Below are positions 52,633 through 62,392 of a DNA stretch of 64,000 bases, one piece after another. The position numbers and the translations under genes are program-made. The DNA comes from Pseudanabaena sp. ABRG5-3 (GTDB lineage: Bacteria; Cyanobacteriota; Cyanobacteriia; Pseudanabaenales; Pseudanabaenaceae): NCBI RefSeq assembly GCF_003967015.1, contig NZ_AP017560.1, forward strand, positions 496,001 to 560,000. Direction: 5' to 3'. Position 1 is the stretch's first letter, and every line of letters begins with the position of its first letter. A model generated the notes under the pieces. That model saw nothing but the letters and a program-made list of their open reading frames with translations, was not told where the DNA came from and did no database searches.

Positions 52633-53652
52633 CTAAAACTTTAACATTTGATCTAATGCTTGAGATAATTTCCATCTAACTTCTTTATTCAATGTATCAC
52701 TAGACATTTGACGAATTTTGGGAAGAGAAACAGGTATACCTACCTTTGGCAATGAGCATCCGAAAGACTCTAAAGAATCAACAAGCATATCAAGAGTAGT
52801 TTCAGGATCTTCAATCAGATCTTCATACTTAATTGTAAATTTTCTTTGCTCTGGAATTAATGCCCAAGACTTATCTATTGCTCTACGAATAGATAAGATC
52901 TGAGATGCAATTTGTACTTCAGGAGTTTGAAGGCAAAGCGATTCATAATTTTGTGGTCTTATTGACCACCATTCTGTAGTTGAACCAAATCTGTTTTGAC
53001 GAACATTCCAAAACGACTCAGCAACATCAAGCGTATTGCGTTGTAAATCTATGAAGAAGATATTACTGATATTCTGGAGTGGTAAAACAAAATAGCTGCC
53101 GAGAATACACTTGAAAATAACAGGTTTATCAAAAATATTTATAATAGAATCTAATTCCTGTTGTAACTTATCAATGTCAACATTAAGCAATTCCAAAGCG
53201 GAAGGCTCGTGAACATCTTTACAAATCCCTAGATGTCGAGTCCAGAAATAGCCAAATTCATGAGGTTCTTCAATTAAAGCTGTAGCACCATGGGTACTTT
53301 GATAATCTCGTAAGTTATGAAGTCTGTTCCCAATCAACATTTTCTGCAAAAATGCTCCTACTGCTGGAGTCTCATGAAATCTTGCCATCAGGTTAGACGG
53401 ATAAGCAATATCAAGCCTTGATGAGATAATTTGCATAAGAAGTGTCGAACCAGACCGAGGAGTCCCAAGAATTATCAATACAGGATGCGCTGAAGTCTTC
53501 CTATTTTCCAATTGTCTCTGAAGAGGTAGCAGAGAATTATTTATCAATTCAATCAAAGCTTCTTCTTCTTCATTTTTTAAGAACTGGGGCAGTCTTTTTT
53601 TAGCATCAAATGAAGAGCGTTGTATATAATTATTGGAAGAGTTGTCAGACAT
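52633..53652 (-). CDS. PAPS-dependent sulfotransferase
   Basis: 339 residues. The 5'-phosphosulfate-binding loop is ILGTPRSGSTLLMQII and the 3'-phosphate-binding stretch is IFFIDLQRNTLDVAES. It transfers sulfate to an acceptor, probably a sugar hydroxyl or amine in the glycan. It is adjacent to cysC (39-base gap), which supplies the donor. Acceptor cannot be inferred. Confidence 0.88.
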   Translation of the reverse strand: MSDNSSNNYIQRSSFDAKKRLPQFLKNEEEEALIELINNSLLPLQRQLENRKTSAHPVLIILGTPRSGSTLLMQIISSRLDIAYPSNLMARFHETPAVGAFLQKMLIGNRLHNLRDYQSTHGATALIEEPHEFGYFWTRHLGICKDVHEPSALELLNVDIDKLQQELDSIINIFDKPVIFKCILGSYFVLPLQNISNIFFIDLQRNTLDVAESFWNVRQNRFGSTTEWWSIRPQNYESLCLQTPEVQIASQILSIRRAIDKSWALIPEQRKFTIKYEDLIEDPETTLDMLVDSLESFGCSLPKVGIPVSLPKIRQMSSDTLNKEVRWKLSQALDQMLKF

Positions 53653-53672
53653 AAATAGTAGTTCACTTTTAG

Positions 53673-54752
53673 TTACTGATGTAGTGCAGAAAAAGGTAAA
53701 ACGTAGAAGTAAGGATATTCACGAAGTAAATCTTCTTTAGACAGATTTAAAATACTATTGTCTATTAGGTTAGTATAATAATTATATTTTAGATCGTGCG
53801 TTCCCCATCTTTTTTTAAATTGATAAACTCCAGTTTGAGATAACCATGTTCCTCCCCAATTCCAATACTTACATTTTCTTTTGGTTGCATCTTTCATTGC
53901 TGAATGAATCAAGAGGCTCATCGGTTGATCAATTCTAAATTCAGCCTTAGTAACTGGAGTATAATATTCGGCAGTTTGATTGTAGAAAAACACGAGAAGA
54001 GCAGCAACTATAATATCATTTTTATGAGCTGTATAAACTCGGTAATGCTTATCGTACTCAAAAGTTTTATATATTGATTGAAATATCTCCAATGGCTTAT
54101 GCATTCCTCCCACAGCCATAATATTCTCATGATGTATATCAAACAAAAACTGCATTACTTCTAAGGAACCAGAATGATCGATTTTTATTCCAGCCTTTTC
54201 CGCTTTTCTCACACAATTTCGGGTTTTTTGATGATAAAGCCCTTTAAGATGATCATCTAGATCTTCCTCTATCAAATTCCAGCTAGGAAGATAAACAATC
54301 TGACCAATACGTTCATCTTGAAAACTGAATTTTAGGTTTTCGGAGTAAAAATTTAGTTGTTCTTCCTGATCTAATGGACTAGATATTAAAGTATGTGCAA
54401 TAACAGATTCTGCATTAACAATTGAGTTAAACGCTTGTATCAATTCAATTCTGACTTTATCTAAACTAATAACTTGCTCAGAAATCAACAATCCACCATT
54501 GCTCCCATAAAAAGGCAATGAATTTGCAATATTACCAAATTGTGTGTTGTACTTAATAAAGAAAGGTAATACCCCAACTAATTGGCTATTTTCATATGCT
54601 AAAAGATAATAGTCTTTCGTATTATCTAGTATGCCCCTCAAAAAATTCCGATAAACTAGCGAAGAATAAATCAAAGTTTTGTCCATCGAATAGAGAAATG
54701 ACTCATAGATTTCCTCTTGCTCTGTTGATAAAAGCTGTATTTGGATTGCCAT
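53673..54752 (-). CDS. FemAB/BioF2-like GNAT-fold transferase
   Basis: 359 residues of the acetyltransferase-6 type: LKGLYHQKTRNCVRKAEKAGIKI, GGMHKPLEIFQSIYKTF and KYWNWGGTWLSQTGVYQFKKRWG. FemAB-like enzymes add amino acids from aminoacyl-tRNA, or acyl groups, to amino groups in cell wall sugars. The substrate is unknown. It stands 20 bases from the sulfotransferase gene in the operon. Confidence 0.8.
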   Translation of the reverse strand: MAIQIQLLSTEQEEIYESFLYSMDKTLIYSSLVYRNFLRGILDNTKDYYLLAYENSQLVGVLPFFIKYNTQFGNIANSLPFYGSNGGLLISEQVISLDKVRIELIQAFNSIVNAESVIAHTLISSPLDQEEQLNFYSENLKFSFQDERIGQIVYLPSWNLIEEDLDDHLKGLYHQKTRNCVRKAEKAGIKIDHSGSLEVMQFLFDIHHENIMAVGGMHKPLEIFQSIYKTFEYDKHYRVYTAHKNDIIVAALLVFFYNQTAEYYTPVTKAEFRIDQPMSLLIHSAMKDATKRKCKYWNWGGTWLSQTGVYQFKKRWGTHDLKYNYYTNLIDNSILNLSKEDLLREYPYFYVLPFSALHQ

Positions 54753-54790
54753 AAGATTTAATAACGATCAGAATATTAAGTAATAACGAT

Positions 54791-55828
54791 TCAAAAAGAT
54801 TGTTGACAAGCCTCTATAACAGATCTCATTTGACCATTATTGAGTGCTGGATATATTGGAATTGAGATTGTTTCTTCAAATAATCTTTCAGCGGAGGGAA
54901 ATTGGTTGCTGTCAGATTTATACATCCTATGTAACAAAACGTCAACGCCGCGTCTAACTTGAATTCCTTTTTGAGATAACTCTTGCTGAACCATCTCAAA
55001 ATCACGGCTAGATCTGACGGGAAACCGAAAAAAGATACTCTTGTTTCTTATTTCATAAGGTAGAAGAATATCCAAAGCAGCTAATTCCTCAAAATAATAT
55101 GCCGCAATTTCTCTTCGTCGTTGTAAAAAATCTTTGTAACGAAGTAGTTGATTTAGCCCTAATGATGCTTGCATATCAGACATAGGAGACATAAAACGGT
55201 GAAGAGTTGTCAGTTTTTCTCCTTGTCGAATTGCAAGGATTTTGGCAATAAGGTTTGAGTCTTTACAACCAACTACCCCTCCTTCCGCTGTGGTTAAGCA
55301 TTTGGTAGCTTGGAATGAAAAAACAGCTAAATCACCAAAAGTCCCTACTTTTTGGTGATTTAGCTCTGCTCCAAGAGACTGGCAGCAATCCTCAATAATT
55401 GGAATCTGTAAGTTTTTCAATTGCGCTACATCAACGGGTATGCCAAACACATGTACTGCAATAATTGCACCTGTATGCTTTGTGATTTTTGCAGTGACAG
55501 TTTCCGCTGTCATAACCCAATTCGGACCAATATCACATAAAACTGGTGTTGCACCTACTAATATTACTGCTTCTAGAACTTGAGGACAAACGTAAGTTGG
55601 AAGAATCACCTCATCTTTGAACCGAATCTCTAAAGCTAGAAGTGCTAAGACTAATGCTGCCGTTCCACTAGAAGTTGCCACGCAATAAGGAAGAGTAGTG
55701 TAAAGCGATATTTGTTCCTCAAACTCAGACACTTTAGAGCCTTGAGCAATCATTCCAGTTGATATAGTTACATTAACTGCTTCTAGATCTTTATCAATAA
55801 TCCATGGTTTTGAGTGTGGAATATTCAT
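54791..55828 (-). CDS. DegT/DnrJ/EryC1/StrS sugar aminotransferase, second copy
   Basis: 345 residues. PLP-lysine is in LAVFSFQATKCLTTAEGGVVG, with VILPTYVCPQVL and PIIEDCCQSLG conserved. The locus thus encodes two distinct aminotransferases of this family, which suggests two amino sugars or two steps. 38 bases separate it from the FemAB-like gene. The following gap of 176 bases (55829-56004) is AT-rich with no feature. Confidence 0.9.
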   Translation of the reverse strand: MNIPHSKPWIIDKDLEAVNVTISTGMIAQGSKVSEFEEQISLYTTLPYCVATSSGTAALVLALLALEIRFKDEVILPTYVCPQVLEAVILVGATPVLCDIGPNWVMTAETVTAKITKHTGAIIAVHVFGIPVDVAQLKNLQIPIIEDCCQSLGAELNHQKVGTFGDLAVFSFQATKCLTTAEGGVVGCKDSNLIAKILAIRQGEKLTTLHRFMSPMSDMQASLGLNQLLRYKDFLQRRREIAAYYFEELAALDILLPYEIRNKSIFFRFPVRSSRDFEMVQQELSQKGIQVRRGVDVLLHRMYKSDSNQFPSAERLFEETISIPIYPALNNGQMRSVIEACQQSF

Positions 55829-56004
55829 GTAGGAATGGTTGTTTTGAGTGTAAAAATTCTTGCTTCGAACCGAAATGCAAACAGTTTTTTATTTTTTGAT
55901 TTTTTTTATTTTTTGATTAATGATATTTTGGAATCAAGTTAATCTTACTGATTCATAACTGGCATCACTTTTCTTAGGACTCATATGTGTTGATAAGCTA
56001 TTTC

Positions 56005-57630
56005 TCATGGATCGAAATCTCTATACAAAGGGTTAATCAAATCTTTAGGTAGAGGAACTTGATCGGCTGCAAGCCGCAACAATCCTAACAGTAAAGGCAT
56101 GGTTTTCTCTTCGCCATGATTTCTTAATAACCATGCTCTTACATCTTTACCAATCTGAACACGTAGAACTGGATTATCTACTAGCCTAAGCAAAGCCGCA
56201 AATACCTCATGGGGCTGACTGACATTAATCATTGGTGCAACATCTCCAGCATAGAGAGGAGTATATTGTTCTTCTCTTAACTTGATTAAGATTGGCTTCC
56301 CGATAGATGCTGCTTCTAGACCTGTTGCTCCGTAATAACCATAGACGAATTGATCTAGCACAATATCACAAGAACGGTAGTAATCAATTAAACGCTTTTT
56401 TCCAACAGGTGGTAGCAAAATAAATTGATTTTTCATGTCTAAATCTGCAATCTTTTTTTGAAAATCTGGAAGACTATTACCCCATGCCAAAAAAATAAAG
56501 CGCAGTTCTGGGCGCATTTTTGCTGCATTCACTAAAGCTTGAAAAAGTTCATCACTCTGCCCTTTAACTTTTGTATCCAGTCTTGAAGTTGCCAGCACAA
56601 AGATCCCTTCTCCATAAGTTGTTTCCCATGTTTTACGAGCTTGTCCCTCCCCTGGTGAGTAAATGGAGGCATCCATCGGATAAGGCAAATAAATGCCATT
56701 GGTCAACCCCAAACGACGACAATGCCCAATAGCGTGGGGATTACTGATCATCAGAAATCTAGCCGCATTAAATGAGAGACTCATCAGCTTTCCTAAATCA
56801 TCAGGTTTACCGCAATCATACTGAAGGTCTCCGCCAACGGAGAAAGCACAATAGGGTTTTCCGCTGGCATAAGCAGGTAATGGATTACTCGCCGCATAGA
56901 TGACATCATAATCAGACAGAGCTTTGGCAGTAGCAAAGTATGGGTAAAAGCCATCATAAGCCAGTAAGATTTCATGTCGAAGAGTTCTAGATTTAGACAT
57001 CAAGTGGAGCAACGGGATTCGAGATCCCAAACAAAAATCTCTAAATGCACTATACAACTCAGATCCTTCCATCGGCACAGAAAAACTAGGCACTTGAACT
57101 TGAATATCTGGATATGTTTTAAGGAAGTTATCCCCATCCATCAAATCAGGGAATTCTCCATTAAACTCCTCCCACTCAGGCAAGTTTACGGCGCTAGTGT
57201 CCATCGGATTAGGAAACAAACCAACTGATGCGCCATACTTCTGTGCGAGCTTTGCCCATTTGTATGTGTTTTGCGCCATATTTACGGCAAAAGCACATTT
57301 AAGAGGCTCAGGATGAGTATCTAAATAGTCAAGGGTAAATCTCCAAACATCGGTGGAATAAGTCCGAAACTTACTGATATTCTCATGCGTGAGATAGGGG
57401 TTATCCCATGGATGATGATCAATGTTAGGCGTAAAATTTTTAGAGTTTTGGAAAGGCTCAAAAAATCCCTTAAATCTAAGAAGATTAGTTTCTAACTCTA
57501 TTCTTTTAGTTTCCAATTCTCGTCTTTCAGCCTCTATAGTTTTTTGTTTTTGCTCTAGCTCAATCCAGTATTTTAGTTTGTTTCCAATAAATGGAAGTGA
57601 TGGAGCTAATTTTTTGATAAAAATTTTCAT
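56005..57630 (-). CDS. GT-B glycosyltransferase with N-terminal coiled coil
   Basis: 541 residues. Residues 23-53 form a charged coiled coil (LEQKQKTIEAERRELETKR). The C-terminal domain has FVLATSRLDTKVKGQSDELFQA, then CDIVLDQFVYGYYGATGLEAASIGKPIL. This has the same D-Q-x-x-x-G-x-x-G signature as the two GTs downstream. It is likely a sugar transferase acting on the lipid-linked chain. Sits 23 bases from the deacetylase fusion gene. Confidence 0.82.
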   Translation of the reverse strand: MKIFIKKLAPSLPFIGNKLKYWIELEQKQKTIEAERRELETKRIELETNLLRFKGFFEPFQNSKNFTPNIDHHPWDNPYLTHENISKFRTYSTDVWRFTLDYLDTHPEPLKCAFAVNMAQNTYKWAKLAQKYGASVGLFPNPMDTSAVNLPEWEEFNGEFPDLMDGDNFLKTYPDIQVQVPSFSVPMEGSELYSAFRDFCLGSRIPLLHLMSKSRTLRHEILLAYDGFYPYFATAKALSDYDVIYAASNPLPAYASGKPYCAFSVGGDLQYDCGKPDDLGKLMSLSFNAARFLMISNPHAIGHCRRLGLTNGIYLPYPMDASIYSPGEGQARKTWETTYGEGIFVLATSRLDTKVKGQSDELFQALVNAAKMRPELRFIFLAWGNSLPDFQKKIADLDMKNQFILLPPVGKKRLIDYYRSCDIVLDQFVYGYYGATGLEAASIGKPILIKLREEQYTPLYAGDVAPMINVSQPHEVFAALLRLVDNPVLRVQIGKDVRAWLLRNHGEEKTMPLLLGLLRLAADQVPLPKDLINPLYRDFDP

Positions 57631-57653
57631 TCTTACAATTTCCCGTTGAGGCT

Positions 57654-60278
57654 TTATTTAGTGAGATTGTGTATAGAGGTATCTAAATGAATCTGCTTAG
57701 ACCATGAAGGTAATATTTTCGTTTGCCACCCATCCTTTGTAAGATAGCGAATTGCCAAATTTTGGACTAATTGATTTGACTTCAGTAAAAATCCTTGATC
57801 TGTAGATTCAAGATGTATACTATCCAACATATATAACCAGTCAAGATAGCTATCTAAACCAAGAGCAATCCAACCAGCGCGTTGAGAAAGCAATATAACT
57901 GCTTTGTGTAGATCGCCAGTACTATCTACATTTTGAGGATGTAAATTGAATACTAAGACACCCGACACAGAAGATTCGATTTGGCGTGCCAATTGATTTA
58001 TTCTCTTTGCCGCCTGTTTTTCTGTCCAGTTAAGCGCAAAAATTATACCGTCTCCAAATGCTGTGAGGAGACTATAGTGATTCGACCATCTTCCATCAGG
58101 GCTTTTTATTCTCATTGGCAAAAGAGAACCATTCATTACCGTCCCATCTGCTTTGGAGTAGTTAACACTTAAGCCAATATCGTTTTCTTCCCATGCTTTT
58201 AGATGTCCGATATAGCCTTTGTGAAGATATCCATGATTACGCAGAGTCCGTATTGGCTTGCCTGATAACTGGCGAATAAAATTTGCTTGTTCAGTACATA
58301 GCTGATCATATTGTTCAGGATGCTCTAAAGCATCAGGATGCAAGCCAATTTCTACATTACTTGGCATTTTGGTTAGAGTCTCTTGGGTATGTCTTGTCTG
58401 CGGAACCAATAAATAAGTGATTGGGCAATTACCGATCATCTTTAACTGTTGATCATATTTCTCTAAAAAAGCTTGATCGTCATCTCCAGTGAGAATAACA
58501 GTACCCTTAGCGCCATTGGGCAAGATTTCAATGAGGGGGCAACCACTCAGTTTAGAGAAGGTTTCGGCCAAGAAAAAACCTAGATAATCAGCCCAAGGAT
58601 AAGTAGAATATTTGGGATGTATCTGATCTTCAAACAAGTAGTTAGCTCGTTCATGAGCAAACCCAAAACCGCCTTTTGTCGCAGTCTCAATAACTTTGCT
58701 AGGATCTCCTTGTCGATGCCGAATAATCTCTTCTTCTACATTTAAACCAATCAAAAGAATTTTTTTGTTTTCGTGCTTTAACCATGCGATCACAGCCTGT
58801 CCTTTCTCATTTACCCAAACAGGCTCTATGTTCTCTCCCACAAAAGTAATATGCGGTAATAGAGCATGATAGATAGGCTTAATAGACTTAAACGGATTCC
58901 AAGCTTTTTTTACTTGAGATAGATAGAATATCTCTTTCTCTAAATTCAATGAAATTTGCACCCCAAAATCTGACAAATCTGACTTCTCAGACACAAAAAC
59001 TACATCTGTTTGAATACCAAGTAGAAAATCATTAGTACTGATTTGAAAAGGAAGAGTGATCAGCCCATAGGAACGAAGAATTATTTTAATACTTGTTTCG
59101 TTCTGATTGCCAAGAAATATGGTTTTCTCCGAATGTTTTTTTTCTGTTTTATTTAATTCGTTTATCACTGTCTCTTTAGGTTTACACAACAATTCGATTT
59201 CTTTTATGCCATTTTGTATATATTTTTCTGGTTTACAGAAATAACTACCCTCAATAATTGTAGTGTTACGTCCACCAAACTTTTTTTTAAATCGAGAAAC
59301 TTTTTCTGCGGGACTGTCTTTAGGGATTTCTGGAAAATAAGGGCCAAGCCTATAAGTGTGATGACCTTCTGAATTTGCCCATTTAATTACTGACCAGTGC
59401 ATGAAATCATTGACACGCAAAGAAAGAAAAGAAGGATCGGATACCCCAGCGATGAAGCTGATAGAACCTTTATCTATCAGTAGCAATAATGCCCCAATTC
59501 GCTGACCTTGATATAATGCGAAAAGCATTACACATTGTCCTTTTGGATAAAATTGATCAAAGATGGTTTTGAAATAATCAATTGAAGGTAATACTTCTCC
59601 AGTACGTTCAGACGATAGTTGGGCGATTTTGTAGTAGGAGTCTATGTGACTAGGAGCATCAGCAAACTCGATTTCTAGTCCATTTTTGATCGCTTTTTTA
59701 ACTGCTCTTTGACAAGAATCCTGTAAGCCTTGAAATAATTCTTCTGTACTAGCATTTTTTAGATGAACTATCTGATCTGCACTGCAACTTCTCATCCCTG
59801 GCACAGGGATGAAACCAGTTTCCGTAAAATGCAACCCCAAATAAAAACCATCTTCATACACCCAAAAGGGGATTTCTTCTCGTTGAGCAGACAGATTTCT
59901 TGGTGCTAAATTATGAGAATTTAATTGAATGCGATCGACATCAATTTGAGAAGCTAATCGTTTAATATGATCCATGGCTAGTTTACGAGCTAACTTAACC
60001 TGCTTTGGAGAGAGATTATTTAAAAGTGCGAGTCCCGTATGCCTATGAATACCACTATCAAGCAACCGTTCAAACCCCAAATCATGGAAATATAATGGCT
60101 GGATTCCGATCAGTTCGCCACAATCAGAAAGAATCGCAAATGAGTAATTAGATTGAATAAAGAAATTCTCTTCAATCTTTATCCACTCATACCTGTGAAA
60201 TAACCAAGCGTCATCAGATAGATCGCAAATATTATTCCATTCAACTTGTGAGACTTCAATGTAGCTTACGATCTTCAT
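57654..60278 (-). CDS. Fusion of FemAB-like transferase and NodB-like deacetylase
   Basis: 874 residues, three parts. The N-terminal ~360 is a FemAB/GNAT-like fold (GLQDSCQRAVKKAIKNGLEIEF; YRLGPYFPEIPKDSP; VSRFKKKFGG). The middle (about 395-560) resembles a small class-I amidotransferase-like domain (FVGENIEPVWVNEKGQ then KKILLIGLNVEEEIIRHRQGD). The C-terminal part from ~590 begins VILTGDDDQAF and includes IEIGLHPDALEHPE-like EIGLHPDALEHP and RTLRNHGYLHKGY, a NodB-type deacetylase. Such a protein could deacetylate and then aminoacylate or acylate the exposed amine. That sequence of events is inference. Confidence 0.75.
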   Translation of the reverse strand: MKIVSYIEVSQVEWNNICDLSDDAWLFHRYEWIKIEENFFIQSNYSFAILSDCGELIGIQPLYFHDLGFERLLDSGIHRHTGLALLNNLSPKQVKLARKLAMDHIKRLASQIDVDRIQLNSHNLAPRNLSAQREEIPFWVYEDGFYLGLHFTETGFIPVPGMRSCSADQIVHLKNASTEELFQGLQDSCQRAVKKAIKNGLEIEFADAPSHIDSYYKIAQLSSERTGEVLPSIDYFKTIFDQFYPKGQCVMLFALYQGQRIGALLLLIDKGSISFIAGVSDPSFLSLRVNDFMHWSVIKWANSEGHHTYRLGPYFPEIPKDSPAEKVSRFKKKFGGRNTTIIEGSYFCKPEKYIQNGIKEIELLCKPKETVINELNKTEKKHSEKTIFLGNQNETSIKIILRSYGLITLPFQISTNDFLLGIQTDVVFVSEKSDLSDFGVQISLNLEKEIFYLSQVKKAWNPFKSIKPIYHALLPHITFVGENIEPVWVNEKGQAVIAWLKHENKKILLIGLNVEEEIIRHRQGDPSKVIETATKGGFGFAHERANYLFEDQIHPKYSTYPWADYLGFFLAETFSKLSGCPLIEILPNGAKGTVILTGDDDQAFLEKYDQQLKMIGNCPITYLLVPQTRHTQETLTKMPSNVEIGLHPDALEHPEQYDQLCTEQANFIRQLSGKPIRTLRNHGYLHKGYIGHLKAWEENDIGLSVNYSKADGTVMNGSLLPMRIKSPDGRWSNHYSLLTAFGDGIIFALNWTEKQAAKRINQLARQIESSVSGVLVFNLHPQNVDSTGDLHKAVILLSQRAGWIALGLDSYLDWLYMLDSIHLESTDQGFLLKSNQLVQNLAIRYLTKDGWQTKILPSWSKQIHLDTSIHNLTK

Positions 60279-60298
60279 AAATAATTAGGTAAAAAGGC

Positions 60299-61099
60299 TT
60301 AGATTGATTTAGTGTAAATTACATTGAAACGATAACCAAAATAGGGATTTAAAGGATGAATATCTAGTATTTCTGTTGATGCACCTAACTTATTGCCAAA
60401 ATCCTGAAAATCCGATTTCTGAAAAGTGTAGCAAATAATCTGAGGCTCAATTTTTTTGATTCTCTTGTAGTACCAAAGTTGTGATTTTGTTAAAAAATTC
60501 TCCTGTTTCTGTCGAGGGGCAAGCGTTCCAAATTGACTGTCTAATTTCTTTTGTAGATCTTGATGAATCTTTGCTTGTATATCTGTATCTCCCACTGATT
60601 CAGGAACAGAACCAATCATTATTTGTCCATTGGGCTTAAGCACTCGCCACATTTGCCTAAGCATATTAGATGCATAGTCTACACTTGGAAAATTATTAAA
60701 CACGTCATAACAAATTACGCGATCAAAAGAATCTGAAGCAAAGAGCAACTTTTCACCATCAGCATACTGAAAAGTTGCATTTGTCAATTGAAGACGCTTT
60801 GCTACGGAGATTGCAACTTCAGAAATATCGACTCCCGTGTATTTATCAACTTTCTCAGCCAGTCCATTAGCAAGAAACCCAGCAGCACAACCTACTTCTA
60901 ATAAAGATTGACTAGGTGAAAGTTGAAGCTGAGTTGTTATACAAGAAATAAGATCATCATATATAAGAGGGTTAGTCCACAAACGAGGCTCTTTTGCACT
61001 TACATAACATAAATCTTCTAATGTTGGTATGCCTTCGATAGTTGAAGCTCTTTGAGAAAAGAATAAGCTCGCAGCTTTCTTAAAGTTAATAGTAATCAT
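60299..61099 (-). CDS. SAM-dependent methyltransferase
   Basis: 266 residues. Motif I is LLEVGCAAGFLANGLAEKVDKYTGVDIS. It is of the methyltransferase-11 type with YADGEKLLFASDSFDRVICYDVFNNF. It probably methylates a sugar or a chain end; in ABC-exported glycans methylation can cap the chain. Gap to the fusion gene is 20 bases. Confidence 0.85.
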   Translation of the reverse strand: MITINFKKAASLFFSQRASTIEGIPTLEDLCYVSAKEPRLWTNPLIYDDLISCITTQLQLSPSQSLLEVGCAAGFLANGLAEKVDKYTGVDISEVAISVAKRLQLTNATFQYADGEKLLFASDSFDRVICYDVFNNFPSVDYASNMLRQMWRVLKPNGQIMIGSVPESVGDTDIQAKIHQDLQKKLDSQFGTLAPRQKQENFLTKSQLWYYKRIKKIEPQIICYTFQKSDFQDFGNKLGASTEILDIHPLNPYFGYRFNVIYTKSI

Positions 61100-61108
61100 G
61101 AATATTAT

Positions 61109-62392
61109 TTATTTACAATAGGTATAATTAAGCTCAGCAAATTTGATGTCTGGTTCGTACGTATACATATGCCCAGCTTTATTTTTTTGCTTCACGGAGA
61201 ATCGTACAACTTTTTCTACATAAAATAATATGTCTTCTTTAATAACAATAGGATTTTTCTTAGTGATTAAAGAGCAGCTAATAAAGTAGTCTCCCTGCCC
61301 TAATTTCAAGTTGGGAATTGTGAATTCAAACTCACCACTCCCAGACAATGGATTGCCATTGTTTAAGAAAATATCATCATACCAAGTTGCGTAACCTGTA
61401 ATACCATTACTAACTGTACTATCAACTCTAAACGTTGCGGCGATTTTGCTTTCAGAGCAATCTCCTTCCCATTTAAAACGAATCTTTAGTGTTTCTCCAT
61501 TCTCAAACAAGTAAGTTTCTAATCCAAAATCATTAAGTAAATCTACTCTCGTAATCCTTAAATTACTATTTTCAAGTACATATTTGCCAGTTTCTAGGAC
61601 TAACAAGTTTGTATTGTTAGACTCACACTCTATACGATTATTATCTTCAACCAGCTTCCATACACTGTATTCATATGCTTTTGTAACGTTCTGAGCATCT
61701 CCGATCGCTTGAATTTTCGCCTTGTCCAGCCATATAGCTTGATTACATAACTCAGCAATTAGCCCTGCTGAATGGCTGACAAAGAAAACCGTAGCACCAC
61801 TTTCACAAATATCACGAATTTTCTGCATACATTTTCTGACAAAGTATGCGTCACCAGCAGCTAGAGCCTCATCTACGATAAAAATATCTGGCTCAATGCT
61901 TATTGCTGTTGAAAAGGTTAAGCGTGCTTGCATTCCACTAGAGTATGTTTTAAAAGGCTGATCAATAACATTACTCAGCTCGCTAAATTCAATTATCGAA
62001 TCAATCCTTTTATCAATATCAACGTCAGTCATCCCCAAACATATTAAGCCCATACGAATGTTTTCACGCCCTGTATAATCTGGCTGAAAGCCTGTACCAA
62101 GCTCAAGAATTGCCGACACCTTACCATTGATCTCAATTTCACCAGAGGTCTTGTCTAGAGTGCCTGCCAAAATCTTAAGAATCGTGCTTTTCCCTGCTCC
62201 ATTTGGACCAATAATACCAACAACTTCCCCTCTCTTTATTTCAAATGAGATATTCTTCAAAGCCCAAAATTCTTGATGTCGCTGCTTTCCAGTTATAAGC
62301 TCTAATAACATGTCAGAGGGCTTAGAATAAACTTTGTACATCTTTGAAAGATTAGTCACCTTAATGGCAACTTCTGATGATGCATTCGTCAT
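61109..62392 (-). CDS. wzt: ABC exporter ATPase of the Wzt type with C-terminal domain
   Basis: 427 residues. Walker [10 protein letters not shown], signature [12 protein letters not shown], Walker [15 protein letters not shown] and the H-loop FFVSHSAG. The last ~190 residues, with beta strands such as [17 protein letters not shown] and [14 protein letters not shown], correspond to the carbohydrate-binding domain of Wzt in O-antigen exporters that recognises the chain end. It pairs with the permease at 62389 (start and stop overlap by four bases). Confidence 0.93.
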
